This document shows positions 25,661-33,989 of a stretch of DNA of 64,000 nucleotides, in pieces. Both the position numbers and the translations under genes were made by a program. The DNA comes from Aurantimonas endophytica (lineage in GTDB: Bacteria > Pseudomonadota > Alphaproteobacteria > Rhizobiales > Rhizobiaceae). The DNA lies in the NCBI RefSeq assembly GCF_014196845.1, contig NZ_JACIEM010000003.1, forward strand, positions 248,001 to 312,000, in the 5' to 3' direction. Every line of letters starts with the position of its first letter. Position 1 is the stretch's first letter. The notes under the pieces are model-generated. The model saw only the letters and a list, made by a program, of their open reading frames with translations. It had not been told where the DNA came from and did not search any database.

Positions 25661-26902
25661 TCAGTTGGCGGCCGGCGGGGGGTTCGACGGCGTGTACTGC
25701 TCGCTCGGGTCGTTCTGCGTCAGGTCGCAGCCCGCCTCACCCAGCCAATAGGGCTTGATGTCCTCCCAGACGGTCGGGAAGGTGATCGAGTGATCCTCCT
25801 CGACCTTGGCGAGGTAGATCGTGTGCGACATGTGCTGGCTCTTGGGGTCGAGGCAGACATTGCCGGACGGGCCGTCGAAGCAGACGTCGCCTTCGGCGAT
25901 GATCTTGCGCAGGTCCTCGCGATCGGTCGAGCCGTCGGCCCGCTCCACCATCTGCTTGTAGAGATTGAGCGCGATGTAGGAGTTGGCGGCTTCCTGGTTG
26001 ATGTACGGCTCGTCCGGGAACTTCGCCTTGAAGCGCTGGATGAAGTCGGCACTCTCCGGCGAGTCGACCTCCTCAATGTAGTTCGTGGTGACGAACATGT
26101 TGGCGAGCGAGGGCGGCGTGAAGCGCTTGTGTTCGTAGCCCTGTCCGACATTGACCGAAGACGCCATCGGCAGGCTGACATTGGCGGAGGCGGCCTGCTC
26201 GTAATACGAGGCCTGTGCCGTGCCGACGAGCAGCGTCACCACGAAGTCCGGCTTGGCGGTCTGGATGTTCTGGATCGTCTGGGAGAACTGCGAGACGCCC
26301 AGCGGGATGAACTCTTCGCCGACCATCTTGCCGCCGTTCTCGGCGACGATGTTGCGCACCCATTCGGCCGAGATCTGGCCGAAATTGTAGTCGGCGGCGA
26401 TCGTGTAGACGTTGGGGCCGTACTCTTCCATCATCCAGGGGATCAGGGTGGAGAACTGCTGCTCGGGCACGGCACCGGTCACGACCATGTTGGCGTCGCA
26501 GACACCGCCCTCGTACTGGTTGTTGTAGAAGGCGAAGCCGTCGAACTGGTTGACGATCGGACGGTACGCCTCGCGCGAGGCGGAGGAGAAGCCGGCAAAC
26601 ACGACGTCGACCTTGTCGCGCTGCAGGACGCGGCGCATGAACTCCTGGTAGCGCGTGTTGTCCGACTGCGTGTCGTATACCACGAGTTCGATCGGGCGCC
26701 CGCCAATGCCGCCGGCGGCGTTGATTTCCTCGGCCGCCAGTTCGATGGCGTGGACCTTGACCATCGTCGCGGCGGCGAAGTCACCGGACTGGTCTTCCAG
26801 CACCCCGACCTTGATGGGCTCGCCATCCTGGGCCATCGCCGCACCGGAAAAAAGCAATACTGTCCCTAGCGCCGCAAGGACGCCTGATGCTCGCTTGTGC
26901 AT
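25661..26902 (-). CDS. urtA: urea/amide-type ABC transporter substrate-binding protein (UrtA/FmdD type)
   Basis: Periplasmic type I binding protein, 413 residues. ATG 26902 follows CGGAGA and starts a signal peptide (MHKRASGVLAALGTVLLFSG, cleavage after AAMA). The mature part begins with PIKVGVLEDQSGDFAAAT, the usual start of HAAT ligand domains, and contains EEINAAGGIGGRPIELVVYD, typical of Liv/Urt/Fmd proteins. The C-terminal third includes four cysteines (CFDGPSGNVCLDPKS and others) that may form disulfides. It follows the ANTAR regulator gene by 20 bases. Urea, formamide or another small amide is inferred as ligand from the adjacent amidase and AmiC-type sensor. Confidence 0.88.
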   Translation of the reverse strand: MHKRASGVLAALGTVLLFSGAAMAQDGEPIKVGVLEDQSGDFAAATMVKVHAIELAAEEINAAGGIGGRPIELVVYDTQSDNTRYQEFMRRVLQRDKVDVVFAGFSSASREAYRPIVNQFDGFAFYNNQYEGGVCDANMVVTGAVPEQQFSTLIPWMMEEYGPNVYTIAADYNFGQISAEWVRNIVAENGGKMVGEEFIPLGVSQFSQTIQNIQTAKPDFVVTLLVGTAQASYYEQAASANVSLPMASSVNVGQGYEHKRFTPPSLANMFVTTNYIEEVDSPESADFIQRFKAKFPDEPYINQEAANSYIALNLYKQMVERADGSTDREDLRKIIAEGDVCFDGPSGNVCLDPKSQHMSHTIYLAKVEEDHSITFPTVWEDIKPYWLGEAGCDLTQNDPSEQYTPSNPPPAAN

Positions 26903-26921
26903 GTCATTCTCCGTTTGGGGG

Positions 26922-27578
26922 TTACTTCGCGAACCGGATACTCGGCGGAGTCTCGGGCTCGCCTTCGGCGATCGTCGCACTTCGTTGGACGACGGACTGG
27001 CAATAGGCCTCGATGCTGAGGCGCTCGTGCATGCTCTGCTTGCGCAGGAGTGCGAACGCTGCCTCGTCGTCGAGACCGCGTTCGGCCATCAACTGCACCA
27101 GGGCCTTGATGACGAAGCGGCGCTGGCGGCGACGCTGCTCGTGGGCGTCGACAAGGTCGAACAGCTCGGACTTGCGGGCGTGCTCGTTGACCGCGAGCGA
27201 CAGCGCCGAGAAGACCGCGCCGCCATGCACCGGCTTTGCCAGGAAGGCGGTCGCGCCCGCCTGCAGCAGCGTCTTCAGCCGGCTGGGCGCCTCGACGCCG
27301 ACGAGGCCGACGACCGGCACCGCGGGCATCTCCCCGGCATCTCCCCGGCATGGAATGATCGGCGTTCGCGCCAGGTCGCCATCGACGAAGATGACGTGCC
27401 CGCAGGGCTGCAGCGGCAGGGTCGACAGATCCACCGCCTCCTCGCCAGTGGCACGGCATTCGACGCCGAGGCCGAGCCGCTGGAGCGTCGGCATCAGGAC
27501 CGTCGCCACCCGCTCGTCGTTGCTGACGACGATCGCGTGCCGGCGGCTGAAATTCTGGACGAAGCGCCGGGGTGCCAT
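26922..27578 (-). CDS. amiR: AmiR/NasT-type ANTAR antiterminator
   Basis: RNA-binding response-regulator-like protein of 218 residues. An N-terminal pseudo-receiver (about 10-125; AIVVSNDERVATVLMPTLQR) is followed by a coiled helix and a C-terminal ANTAR domain (about 150-200) read from RRFVIKALVQLMAERGLDDE and AFALLRKQSMHERLSIEAYC. ANTAR domains bind paired hexaloop hairpins in mRNA leaders and stop early termination. Its start overlaps the stop of the AmiC-type sensor by one base, the same pair arrangement as the Pseudomonas amidase operon, where AmiC holds AmiR inactive until amide binds. A possible target is in the leader at 28800-28839. Confidence 0.88.
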   Translation of the reverse strand: MAPRRFVQNFSRRHAIVVSNDERVATVLMPTLQRLGLGVECRATGEEAVDLSTLPLQPCGHVIFVDGDLARTPIIPCRGDAGEMPAVPVVGLVGVEAPSRLKTLLQAGATAFLAKPVHGGAVFSALSLAVNEHARKSELFDLVDAHEQRRRQRRFVIKALVQLMAERGLDDEAAFALLRKQSMHERLSIEAYCQSVVQRSATIAEGEPETPPSIRFAK

Positions 27579-28732
27579 CAGACCACCCTCAGCATCGGGC
27601 GCCGGGCCGTCGCTTCCAGCGGCGAAGAGGCCCTCACCAGATAGGGATCCGGGCGGACCGGCGCTTCTGCCTCGACGATGATGTCGAAATGCGCGTCCAG
27701 CCGCGACACGCCGATGCGCGGCGTCAGATAGGTGTGCATCGTCTCGGGATCGATCGTCACGCGGCCCTGCGGCGCGTCGAGCGAGCGGCCCTGCACCGCG
27801 GCCTTTACCGGTCCCATCGCGACGGTGCCGGCCTCGCCGAGCGCAGTGGCGAGGAACTTCACCGCGATGTAGGCCGCTTCCGCCTCTACCGAGATGACCG
27901 GGCCCTCGGGGAACATCCGGTTGTAGGCGGCGACGAAGGCTCGGTTGGTGGGGGTGTCGATCGAGGCGAAATAGACGCTGGAGCTGAGATGGCCGTCGAC
28001 AGCGTCGCCGCCGATCTCCTGCAGTTCCGGCTCGGATAGATTGCAGCTGGCGATCGGGAAGCGCCGCTTCTGGTCGATGCCGCGCGACCGGCAGGCCGCG
28101 CGGAACTGCCGGAAGAAGGCGTAGGCGGAACGGCCGATCAACGCATTGAACACGAAGTCCGGCTGGGCCTCGATGATCGCCTCGATGATCGCGGTGAAAT
28201 CGGTTTCGCCCACGGCGACATAGCGTTCCGCCAGGACGGCGCCGCCGCGGTGGGTAATGTCCTCGCGCAGGACGCGGTTGCTCTCCCAGCCCCAGATGTA
28301 GTTCGAGCCGACGCAGAAGGCGCGGCAGCCGAAGCGCGACACGAGGTAGTCGACCAGCGGCGACATGTGGTGATTGGGCGCGGTACCCGTATAGACGACG
28401 TTCGCTGAACTCTCGAAGCCTTCGTAATGCGCCGGGTACCACAGCAGCGCATCGCGCTTCTCGAATATCGGGATGACGTCCTTCCTGCTCGACGAGGTGT
28501 AGCAGCCGACGACGTGGCGGATGCCCTGGTCCAGCATCGCTTCGACCGCCGGTGCGTAGGCCGCGAGCTCGCTCCGCGGATCGATCACCACCGGCTCCAG
28601 CCTCACGCCGGCGTTGGCATCGGCATTGATCTCTTCGCAGGCCATCAGCGCGCCGTTGCGCATCGTGCGGCCCACCGTCCCGTAGGAGCCGGTGGCCGAA
28701 AACAGGATGCCGATTGGAAAGCTGCGGCCCAT
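27578..28732 (-). CDS. amiC: AmiC-type amide sensor (cytoplasmic binding-protein homologue)
   Basis: Type I periplasmic-binding-protein fold without a signal peptide, 384 residues, nearly the length of Pseudomonas AmiC. It begins GILFSATGSYGTVGRTMRNG, then ACEEINADANAG, and contains GCYTSSSRKDVIPIFEKRDA with LLWYPAHYEGFESSANVVYT, which matches the AmiC/UrtA ligand pocket. ATG 28732 follows GGGAG at normal spacing; upstream in-frame starts would add a non-conserved tail. As first gene of the minus-strand amide operon, it probably binds the amide inducer and releases the downstream ANTAR protein. Confidence 0.88.
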   Translation of the reverse strand: MGRSFPIGILFSATGSYGTVGRTMRNGALMACEEINADANAGVRLEPVVIDPRSELAAYAPAVEAMLDQGIRHVVGCYTSSSRKDVIPIFEKRDALLWYPAHYEGFESSANVVYTGTAPNHHMSPLVDYLVSRFGCRAFCVGSNYIWGWESNRVLREDITHRGGAVLAERYVAVGETDFTAIIEAIIEAQPDFVFNALIGRSAYAFFRQFRAACRSRGIDQKRRFPIASCNLSEPELQEIGGDAVDGHLSSSVYFASIDTPTNRAFVAAYNRMFPEGPVISVEAEAAYIAVKFLATALGEAGTVAMGPVKAAVQGRSLDAPQGRVTIDPETMHTYLTPRIGVSRLDAHFDIIVEAEAPVRPDPYLVRASSPLEATARRPMLRVV

Positions 28733-28799
28733 CAAGGCTCCCAAACACGCAAACCCCGCCAGCACGTAGGTGCTGCCAGGGCGACATTGCCGACAATCG

Positions 28800-28839
28800 A
28801 AAAAGGGTCGTTGCGGCGCAATATTGAGCAACGCTGCTC
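28800..28839 (-). promoter_or_regulatory. candidate ANTAR leader: hexaloop hairpin overlapping a terminator-like stem
   Basis: On the minus strand, GAGC-AGCGTT-GCTC (28839-28826) forms a hairpin with a six-base loop having A at position 1 and G at 4, which is the reported ANTAR consensus. It overlaps a second stem, CGTTGC (28833-28828) with GCAACG (28814-28809), followed after four bases by TTTTT (28804-28800). The two stems share bases and cannot form together, as expected for antitermination. The second tandem hexaloop of known targets was not clearly found. Confidence 0.5.
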
Positions 28840-29372
28840 TGCGCACAGGAATTAGGCTGACGGCTTTGGGGCGACTTGTCAAGCGGCGCCGACGCTGATT
28901 CTTGTCCCGCCGAGACTGCTTGTCGCAAGGCGGGAATTCGGACCCGCTGAGCCGCCGGCGAGCACCGCTCGGGCCCGCCTGACGGGGTCGTCAGAAAGGA
29001 CCGGCCGCGTGAAGTCAAAGCTGTAGGGCGCCATCAGACAGGACGCCTTGCCGCACGAGATCCGGCGTGTTTCGGCGATCAACGGTGGAAGCTATTCTTC
29101 CGCGGCTCCAATTGGGGTTCCCTGTTGGAGAACTCCGTCCCCGGGCACGCCTGGAAACCGTCGGCAGCATCCGTTCGGCCGGTTTCCCGCCTCCGACGCA
29201 ATGGCGAGGCAGCCGTCGCCGCGATCCGGCGCGGGGCGGGCCGAGGCACGCGACCGTGCCGTTGCGCCAGCGCCCTTCCTCGCAGCGCCGCAAGTCGCTA
29301 GCGTTATGGAATCATCGCCTTGCCGCCAGAGGTCCGGATGCCCGCCAGATAGGCGCGAACGGGGAAGCACCC
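28840..29372. other. divergent intergenic region between amide operon and RpiR gene
   Basis: No gene is supported in these bases. On the minus strand, TTGACA (28882-28877) could be the -35 of the amide operon, but no convincing -10 is found at 16-18 bases. A short inverted repeat GGAAG/CTTCC occurs near 29090-29105. The right end holds the 5' flank of the RpiR gene, where an open frame extends upstream without conserved sequence. Confidence 0.4.
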
Positions 29373-30293
29373 TTGAAGAAACAGAGGCTAGAGACCGGCG
29401 ACCCGAAAGCTCTCCCCCCGCTGAGCCTCATCGATCGCATGCGCCAGCAGCTGCCGACCATGAAGCGCGCCGACAAGGCGGTCGCCGATGCCCTGCTGGA
29501 AAACATCGACGCCGCGACGCGGAGCAGCGTGAAGGCGCTGGCCGGGCGGGCCGGCGTCAGCGAGCCCAGCGTCATCCGCTTCGCGCGCCACATGGGCTGC
29601 GACGGGTTCAGCGACTTCAAGATCCGGCTCGCACAGGACTACGCCATCGGGCGGATGTATCTGTCGGCCGACTACCAGCACCCCGCCAACACCGGCAGCG
29701 ACGTTGCCGGGCACGTCTACGAGGCGACGAGCCAGGCCCTCGCCAGCGCCTTCGCGCAGCGCGACCCCGAAGCGCTCGAGCGCGCCGCCGATCTTATCGA
29801 TGGATCGCGCCGCATCTTCTGCTTCGGCGTCGGCGGCAGCTCGGCCAATGTGGCCGCGGAGGCCGAGAACCGGCTCTTCCGGCTCGACCTGGCAGCCAGC
29901 GCGACCGCGGACGCCTACAAGCAGCGCATCACCGCGGCGACGGCCGGCAAGAACGACGTCTTCCTGATGTTCTCGGTGACCGGTCGCCCGCGCTCGCTGA
30001 TCGAGAGCGCACGATCGGCGAAGCAGTGCGGCGCCTCGATCATCGCGGTGACGGCGGGCGGCACGCCACTGGCGATGGAGGCCGACGTCCTCATCCCGCT
30101 CGTCGCCTTCGACGAGGAGAAGTTCTTCTACATGCCGAACCGCGGCCGGTACGGCCAGCTGTTCATCCTGGACTGCCTCGCCACGCTCCTCGGCGGCCGT
30201 CGGATGAAGCACATCTCTTCGAAATTGTGGAACGCCCGCACGATGCTCGCCGATTTGAACGGCGAGAGCGAAAACCAGCCGGTCGGCGACTGA
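29373..30293 (+). CDS. RpiR-family transcriptional regulator
   Basis: RpiR-type regulator with N-terminal helix-turn-helix (SSVKALAGRAGVSEPSVIRF, about residues 50-70) and C-terminal SIS sugar-phosphate-binding domain (about 120-270; IFCFGVGGSSANVAAEAENR and FSVTGRPRSLIESAR). I start at TTG 29373 because GGGGAAG precedes it; an internal ATG at 29430 would also leave the DNA-binding part intact, so the start is uncertain. Length from TTG is 306 residues. It lies directly before the enolase-superfamily gene in the same direction and likely controls it through the AATGTA repeats in the gap. The SIS domain suggests a phosphosugar or similar effector. Confidence 0.87.
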   Translation: MKKQRLETGDPKALPPLSLIDRMRQQLPTMKRADKAVADALLENIDAATRSSVKALAGRAGVSEPSVIRFARHMGCDGFSDFKIRLAQDYAIGRMYLSADYQHPANTGSDVAGHVYEATSQALASAFAQRDPEALERAADLIDGSRRIFCFGVGGSSANVAAEAENRLFRLDLAASATADAYKQRITAATAGKNDVFLMFSVTGRPRSLIESARSAKQCGASIIAVTAGGTPLAMEADVLIPLVAFDEEKFFYMPNRGRYGQLFILDCLATLLGGRRMKHISSKLWNARTMLADLNGESENQPVGD

Positions 30294-30393
30294 AATGTAG
30301 CGTTTCGCACATAAATGGGGCGGACGCGGCTGACCGAGTGGCGGTAATGTAAAAATCGAGCCGCCCTGGGCCGTTCGCTTGACCGCAATGTAG
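30294..30393 (+). promoter_or_regulatory. three phased AATGTA repeats, possible RpiR operator
   Basis: AATGTAG (30294-30300), AATGTAA (30346-30352) and AATGTAG (30387-30393) lie in the 140-base gap after the RpiR gene. Their spacings of 52 and 41 bases are close to five and four helical turns. The third copy follows TTGACC (30379-30384), a possible -35, with TACAAA downstream as a weak -10. This is a plausible regulator array and promoter for the genes from 30434 on. Confidence 0.45.
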
Positions 30394-30433
30394 TTTTGGT
30401 ACAAATTCTGTCTGAACGCAGACGGAGACCATC

Positions 30434-31591
30434 GTGGACGGATTTGCTTCGCGCCAGGCGCATATCATCGGCTTCCAGTTCGACGAGGTCGTCGTTCCCG
30501 CCCATCCCGGCGTCATTAATTCCGACACGCTGGCCAAGCCGCTGCACATGTTGCCGGTGGGCGGCAAGGAGAGCTGGAGCGTGCAGTTCGACGAGCTGCC
30601 GAAGCTGATCCTTCGCCTGCACCTTTCCGACGGCACGGTGGGTCTCGGCGAGTTCTACCGCGATCATGAATGGACGCGGGTCGAACAGATCGCGGACAAC
30701 CTGATGGGGCGCTCGATCGACGAGCTGATCCTGCAGAAGCTGCCGATCCCGCTCTGCCGCGAGTACGACGGCTTCGAATGCGCGATCTGGGACGCCTATG
30801 CCAAACAACTCGGGGTCCCGATGCATCGCCTGCTCGGCGGTGCGCTGCGCGACAGGATCGCAGTGAGCGCCTGGTCCAGCCACCGGACGCAGGACGAGAT
30901 CGGCCCCTGGGTCCGGCAGTACCAGGACCAGGGCTTCAAGGTCATCAAGTTCAAATGCGATCTGGAAGACGACGTGCCGGGCTGGTGCGCGCGGATCGCC
31001 GAGCATGCCCCCGGCATGAAGATCATCTTCGATCCGAACCAGCGCTGGGAGAACCCGGGCAACGCCCGGCCGATCATCCGCGAGATCGAGAAGATCGGCA
31101 ACGTCCTCGTCCTAGAGGATCCGATCCCGCGCTGGATGATGCTCGACTACAAGGAGCTGCGGCGGTTCTCGTCGATCCCGATCGCGCTGCACGTGTCGCT
31201 CCCGTACATCTACCAGGGGCAGCGCCCCTACGAGGCGATCGATGCGATCGCCCACGGCGCCGTCGACGGGTTCAACTTCAACGGCGGGCTGGCCGGGTTC
31301 CAGCAGCTCGACCACATCGCCCGCACGGCGGGCCTCTATTGCTGGCACGGTTCCGAGGTCGATCTCGGCATCCTCGAGGCGATGTATGTCCATCAGTGCT
31401 CGGCCGCCGCGAGCTGCGTCTGGCCCGGCGACATCTTCGGCCGGATGATCCGGTCGCACGACCTTCTCGACACGCCGCTGACCGTCGAGCCGCCCTTCAT
31501 CCATATCCCGTCCGACGGGCCGGGCCTCGGCGTCAGGCTGAGCGAAGCCGCGCTCGAACGCTTCGGCGTGGCCAAGCGCATGATCGACTGA
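30434..31591 (+). CDS. mandelate racemase/muconate lactonizing enzyme family protein (enolase superfamily)
   Basis: Enolase-superfamily enzyme of 385 residues, from GTG 30434 behind GACGGAG. The barrel bears Lys172 and Lys174 (VIKFKCD), Asp200 (IFDPNQRW) and Glu228 (LEDPIP), the expected general base pair and first two metal ligands. At the third ligand position, 25 residues later, a His253 (ALHVSLP) replaces the usual Asp or Glu. A late WHGSEVD (304-310) may carry another catalytic residue. Such enzymes abstract a proton next to a carboxylate and typically dehydrate, racemise or cycloisomerise acid sugars. The reaction here cannot be named. It leads an operon with a creatininase-family hydrolase, a Dpp-type transporter and a RidA-like protein. 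Confidence 0.82.
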   Translation: MDGFASRQAHIIGFQFDEVVVPAHPGVINSDTLAKPLHMLPVGGKESWSVQFDELPKLILRLHLSDGTVGLGEFYRDHEWTRVEQIADNLMGRSIDELILQKLPIPLCREYDGFECAIWDAYAKQLGVPMHRLLGGALRDRIAVSAWSSHRTQDEIGPWVRQYQDQGFKVIKFKCDLEDDVPGWCARIAEHAPGMKIIFDPNQRWENPGNARPIIREIEKIGNVLVLEDPIPRWMMLDYKELRRFSSIPIALHVSLPYIYQGQRPYEAIDAIAHGAVDGFNFNGGLAGFQQLDHIARTAGLYCWHGSEVDLGILEAMYVHQCSAAASCVWPGDIFGRMIRSHDLLDTPLTVEPPFIHIPSDGPGLGVRLSEAALERFGVAKRMID

Positions 31592-31595
31592 TCCG

Positions 31596-32399
31596 ATGCG
31601 CTGGGAACGCCGCACCACACGCGAGATCCAGGGCCTGCCGCGAAACCTGCCGGTGATCGTCAACGTCGCGGCGATCGAGCAGCACGGCGCGCATCTGCCG
31701 CTCGACACCGACGCGGTGATCGGCGGAGCGTTTCTCGACGCCCTGGAAGCCGAGGCCGGCGACGAGGTGCTGATCCTGCCGCAGGTCAAGGTGTGCTGCT
31801 CCGAGCATCACATGGATTTCCCCGGCACGCTCAGCATCGGGCACCGCAGCTTCCTCGACTATGTCGGCGCGATCCTGCAGTCGGTGGTCCGGCACGGCTT
31901 CCGCAATTTGGTGATCTTCAACAGCCACGGCGGCAACCAGGCCATCGGCCAGGTCCTGCTCGAGGAATTCGGCGCGTCGCATCGCGATTGCCGCATCGCC
32001 ATGCTGACCTGGTGGCGGCTGGCCGGGCCGGAGATCGCGGCGATCCGCGACAGCGGCTTTGCCGGTGCCAACCACGCCTGCGAACTCGAGACGTCGCTGA
32101 TGCTGCACATCGATCCGGCAGCGGTCCGCCGGCCCGGGCACCTTCCGCCCATGAGCTACGTACCGACCCATGGCTGGGCCAATGCCGACATGATCATGCC
32201 GGCCCGCGGCGCGCTGTTCCGCTCGATGGCCGAGATGTCCGACGGGCTCGGCGTCGTCGGCGATGCGTCGCTGGCGACCGCTGCCAAGGGCCGGGCGATC
32301 ATCGAGGCGGTCACCGAACAATTGCTTGTCGTCGTCCGGGACATGTCGGGCGCCCCTTCCCTCGCAGACCCGAAACCGAAGGAGACTGAGAAATGTTGA
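31596..32399 (+). CDS. creatininase-family amidohydrolase
   Basis: Metal-dependent hydrolase of the creatininase family, 267 residues. Metal-binding motifs are clear: Glu28-x-His30 in AAIEQHGAHLPLDTD with Asp39, His111 in FNSHGGNQA, and a late Glu in ANHACELETSLML. Relatives open the creatinine ring or hydrolyse other cyclic or formyl amides, and some cleave sugar-ring C-C or ester bonds, so the substrate is open. It starts 4 bases after the enolase-superfamily stop and overlaps the binding-protein start by 7, so it belongs to the same operon. Confidence 0.85.
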   Translation: MRWERRTTREIQGLPRNLPVIVNVAAIEQHGAHLPLDTDAVIGGAFLDALEAEAGDEVLILPQVKVCCSEHHMDFPGTLSIGHRSFLDYVGAILQSVVRHGFRNLVIFNSHGGNQAIGQVLLEEFGASHRDCRIAMLTWWRLAGPEIAAIRDSGFAGANHACELETSLMLHIDPAAVRRPGHLPPMSYVPTHGWANADMIMPARGALFRSMAEMSDGLGVVGDASLATAAKGRAIIEAVTEQLLVVVRDMSGAPSLADPKPKETEKC

Positions 32400-33930
32400 A
32401 GGCATTGGCAAAAACCTGCCTTGCGGCGACGATGGCGCTTGGCGGCCTCGTCACCTCGGGCGCCTCGGCGATGGCGCAGGAGAGCCCGGCGGCATCATCA
32501 CGGTGGCCACCATCGGCGAGCCGAACACGCTCGATCCAATGGCCGCGACGGGCGATCTTCTCGGCATGGTCACCCAGCATTTCCTCGAGACGCTCTACAC
32601 CTTCGACAAGGAATGGAACGTCACCCCGCTGCTGGCGGCGGACCTGCCCGAAATCTCCGATGACGGGAAGACCGTGACGATCGCCCTGCGCGAGGGCATC
32701 AAGTTCCACAACGGCAAGACCATGACGGCGGACGACGTCGTCGCCTCGCTGGAGCGCTGGTTCAAGATCGCCTCGCGTGGACAGCTGGTTGCCGACAAGG
32801 TGGAGAAGGTCGAGGCGACGGATGCGAACACCGTCACGATCTCGCTGAGCGCGCCTTTCGGACCGCTGCCGGCGCTGCTCGCCTTCAACAATTCTGCGGC
32901 CGTCATCCTGCCGAAGGAGACGCTGGCCGAACCGCTGACCGAGTTCGTCGGCACCGGGCCCTTCATGCTGAAGGAGCGGCGCCCCGACCAGTACATTCAG
33001 CTGGTACGCTTTGCCGACTACCAGCCGCTGGAGGGCGAGGCGGATGGCTTCGGCGGCCGCCGCGAGGCGCTGCTCGAGGAGGTGCGGTTCGTGCCGGTTC
33101 CCGACGCCAACACCCGCGTCGAAGGCGCCGTCGCCGGGCAATACGACTATGCCGAGCTGCTGCCCGTCGAATCCTACGACCGTCTGACCGGGCAGACCGA
33201 GCCGATGCTGACGGAATCCTTCGGCTGGCCGATGTTCATCATGAACACCAAGCAGGGTGTCATGACCGACCAGAACCTGCGCAAGGCGGTCCAGGCCCTG
33301 CAGAATTCCGACGATTTGATGCTGGCCGCCTTCGGCGAGGAGCGCTTCTTCAAGGTCGACGGGGCGCTCTACCCGGAAGGCTATGTCTGGCGGAACGAGA
33401 CCGGTGTCGAGGCGTACAACCAGGGCAATCTGGAAGAAGCCAAGAGCCTTGCCGAACAGGCCGGCTACGACGGCGAGCCGATCCGCATACTGACCAGCCG
33501 GCAGTACGAGTTCCACTACAAGATGGCGCAGGTCCTGGACGCCTATCTGAAGTCCGCCGGCCTGAATTCCCGGCTGGACGTGGTCGATTGGGCGACGCTC
33601 GTGCAACGCCGGGCCGACCCCGCTTTGTGGGACATCTTCATCACCCACAGCCCCTTCCTGCCGGATCCGGCGCTGATCGCGCCGCTGCCGGCGAGCTATC
33701 CCGGCTGGTGGTCGACGCCGGAGAAGGAAGAGCTCCTGACGGCGCTCAACACCGAGACCGACCTCGCGAAGCGCCAGGAAATCTGGTCGGACATCCAGGG
33801 CCTGATCTACGAGCAGGCGCCCTTCTACAAGGTCGGCGACTTTGCCGCCCTGGCCGCCAAGTCGCCGAAGGTTCAGGGCTTCGAGGCATCGCCCTGGCCG
33901 TATTTCTGGAACGTCTCGCTCTCGCAGTAA
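32393..33930 (+). CDS. ABC transporter substrate-binding protein, DppA family, with apparent frameshift
   Basis: Family-5 periplasmic binding protein split between two frames. ATG 32393, behind AGGAG, opens a perfect signal peptide (MLKALAKTCLAATMALGGLV, cleavage after ASAMA), but that frame then runs into unrelated sequence and stops at 32677. The mature protein, GGIITVATIGEPNTLDPMAA onward to 33930, is in a different frame beginning at about 32482. One missing base near 32480-32485 would join them. Without repair, no exported protein is made. Sequencing error and true mutation cannot be told apart here; downstream transporter genes are intact. Body motifs such as VTIALREGIKFHNGKTMTAD and GTGPFMLKERRPDQ are typical. 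The listed span covers both frames. Confidence 0.8.
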
Positions 33931-33936
33931 GCCGAT

Positions 33937-33963
33937 CCTGACGGGCGCCCGGCGCCCGTCAGG
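33937..33963 (+). promoter_or_regulatory. near-perfect palindrome between binding-protein and permease genes
   Basis: Arms CCTGACGGGCGCC (33937-33949) and GGCGCCCGTCAGG (33951-33963) are exact reverse complements with one base between, just after the binding-protein stop. The hairpin would be very stable. No T-run follows, so it may protect the upstream mRNA or cause partial termination. Confidence 0.65.
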
Positions 33964-33989
33964 CCCTTCCCGATTCACCGGAACGCGCA

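Noticed and set aside
28877-28882. TTGACA as amide-operon -35
   Set aside because: No acceptable -10 within 16-18 bases, and a start there would leave little room for the full ANTAR leader; mentioned only as possible.
29048-29372. Upstream coding extension of the RpiR gene
   Set aside because: Arg/Pro-rich, unconserved sequence before the TTG start; RpiR proteins begin close to the helix-turn-helix.
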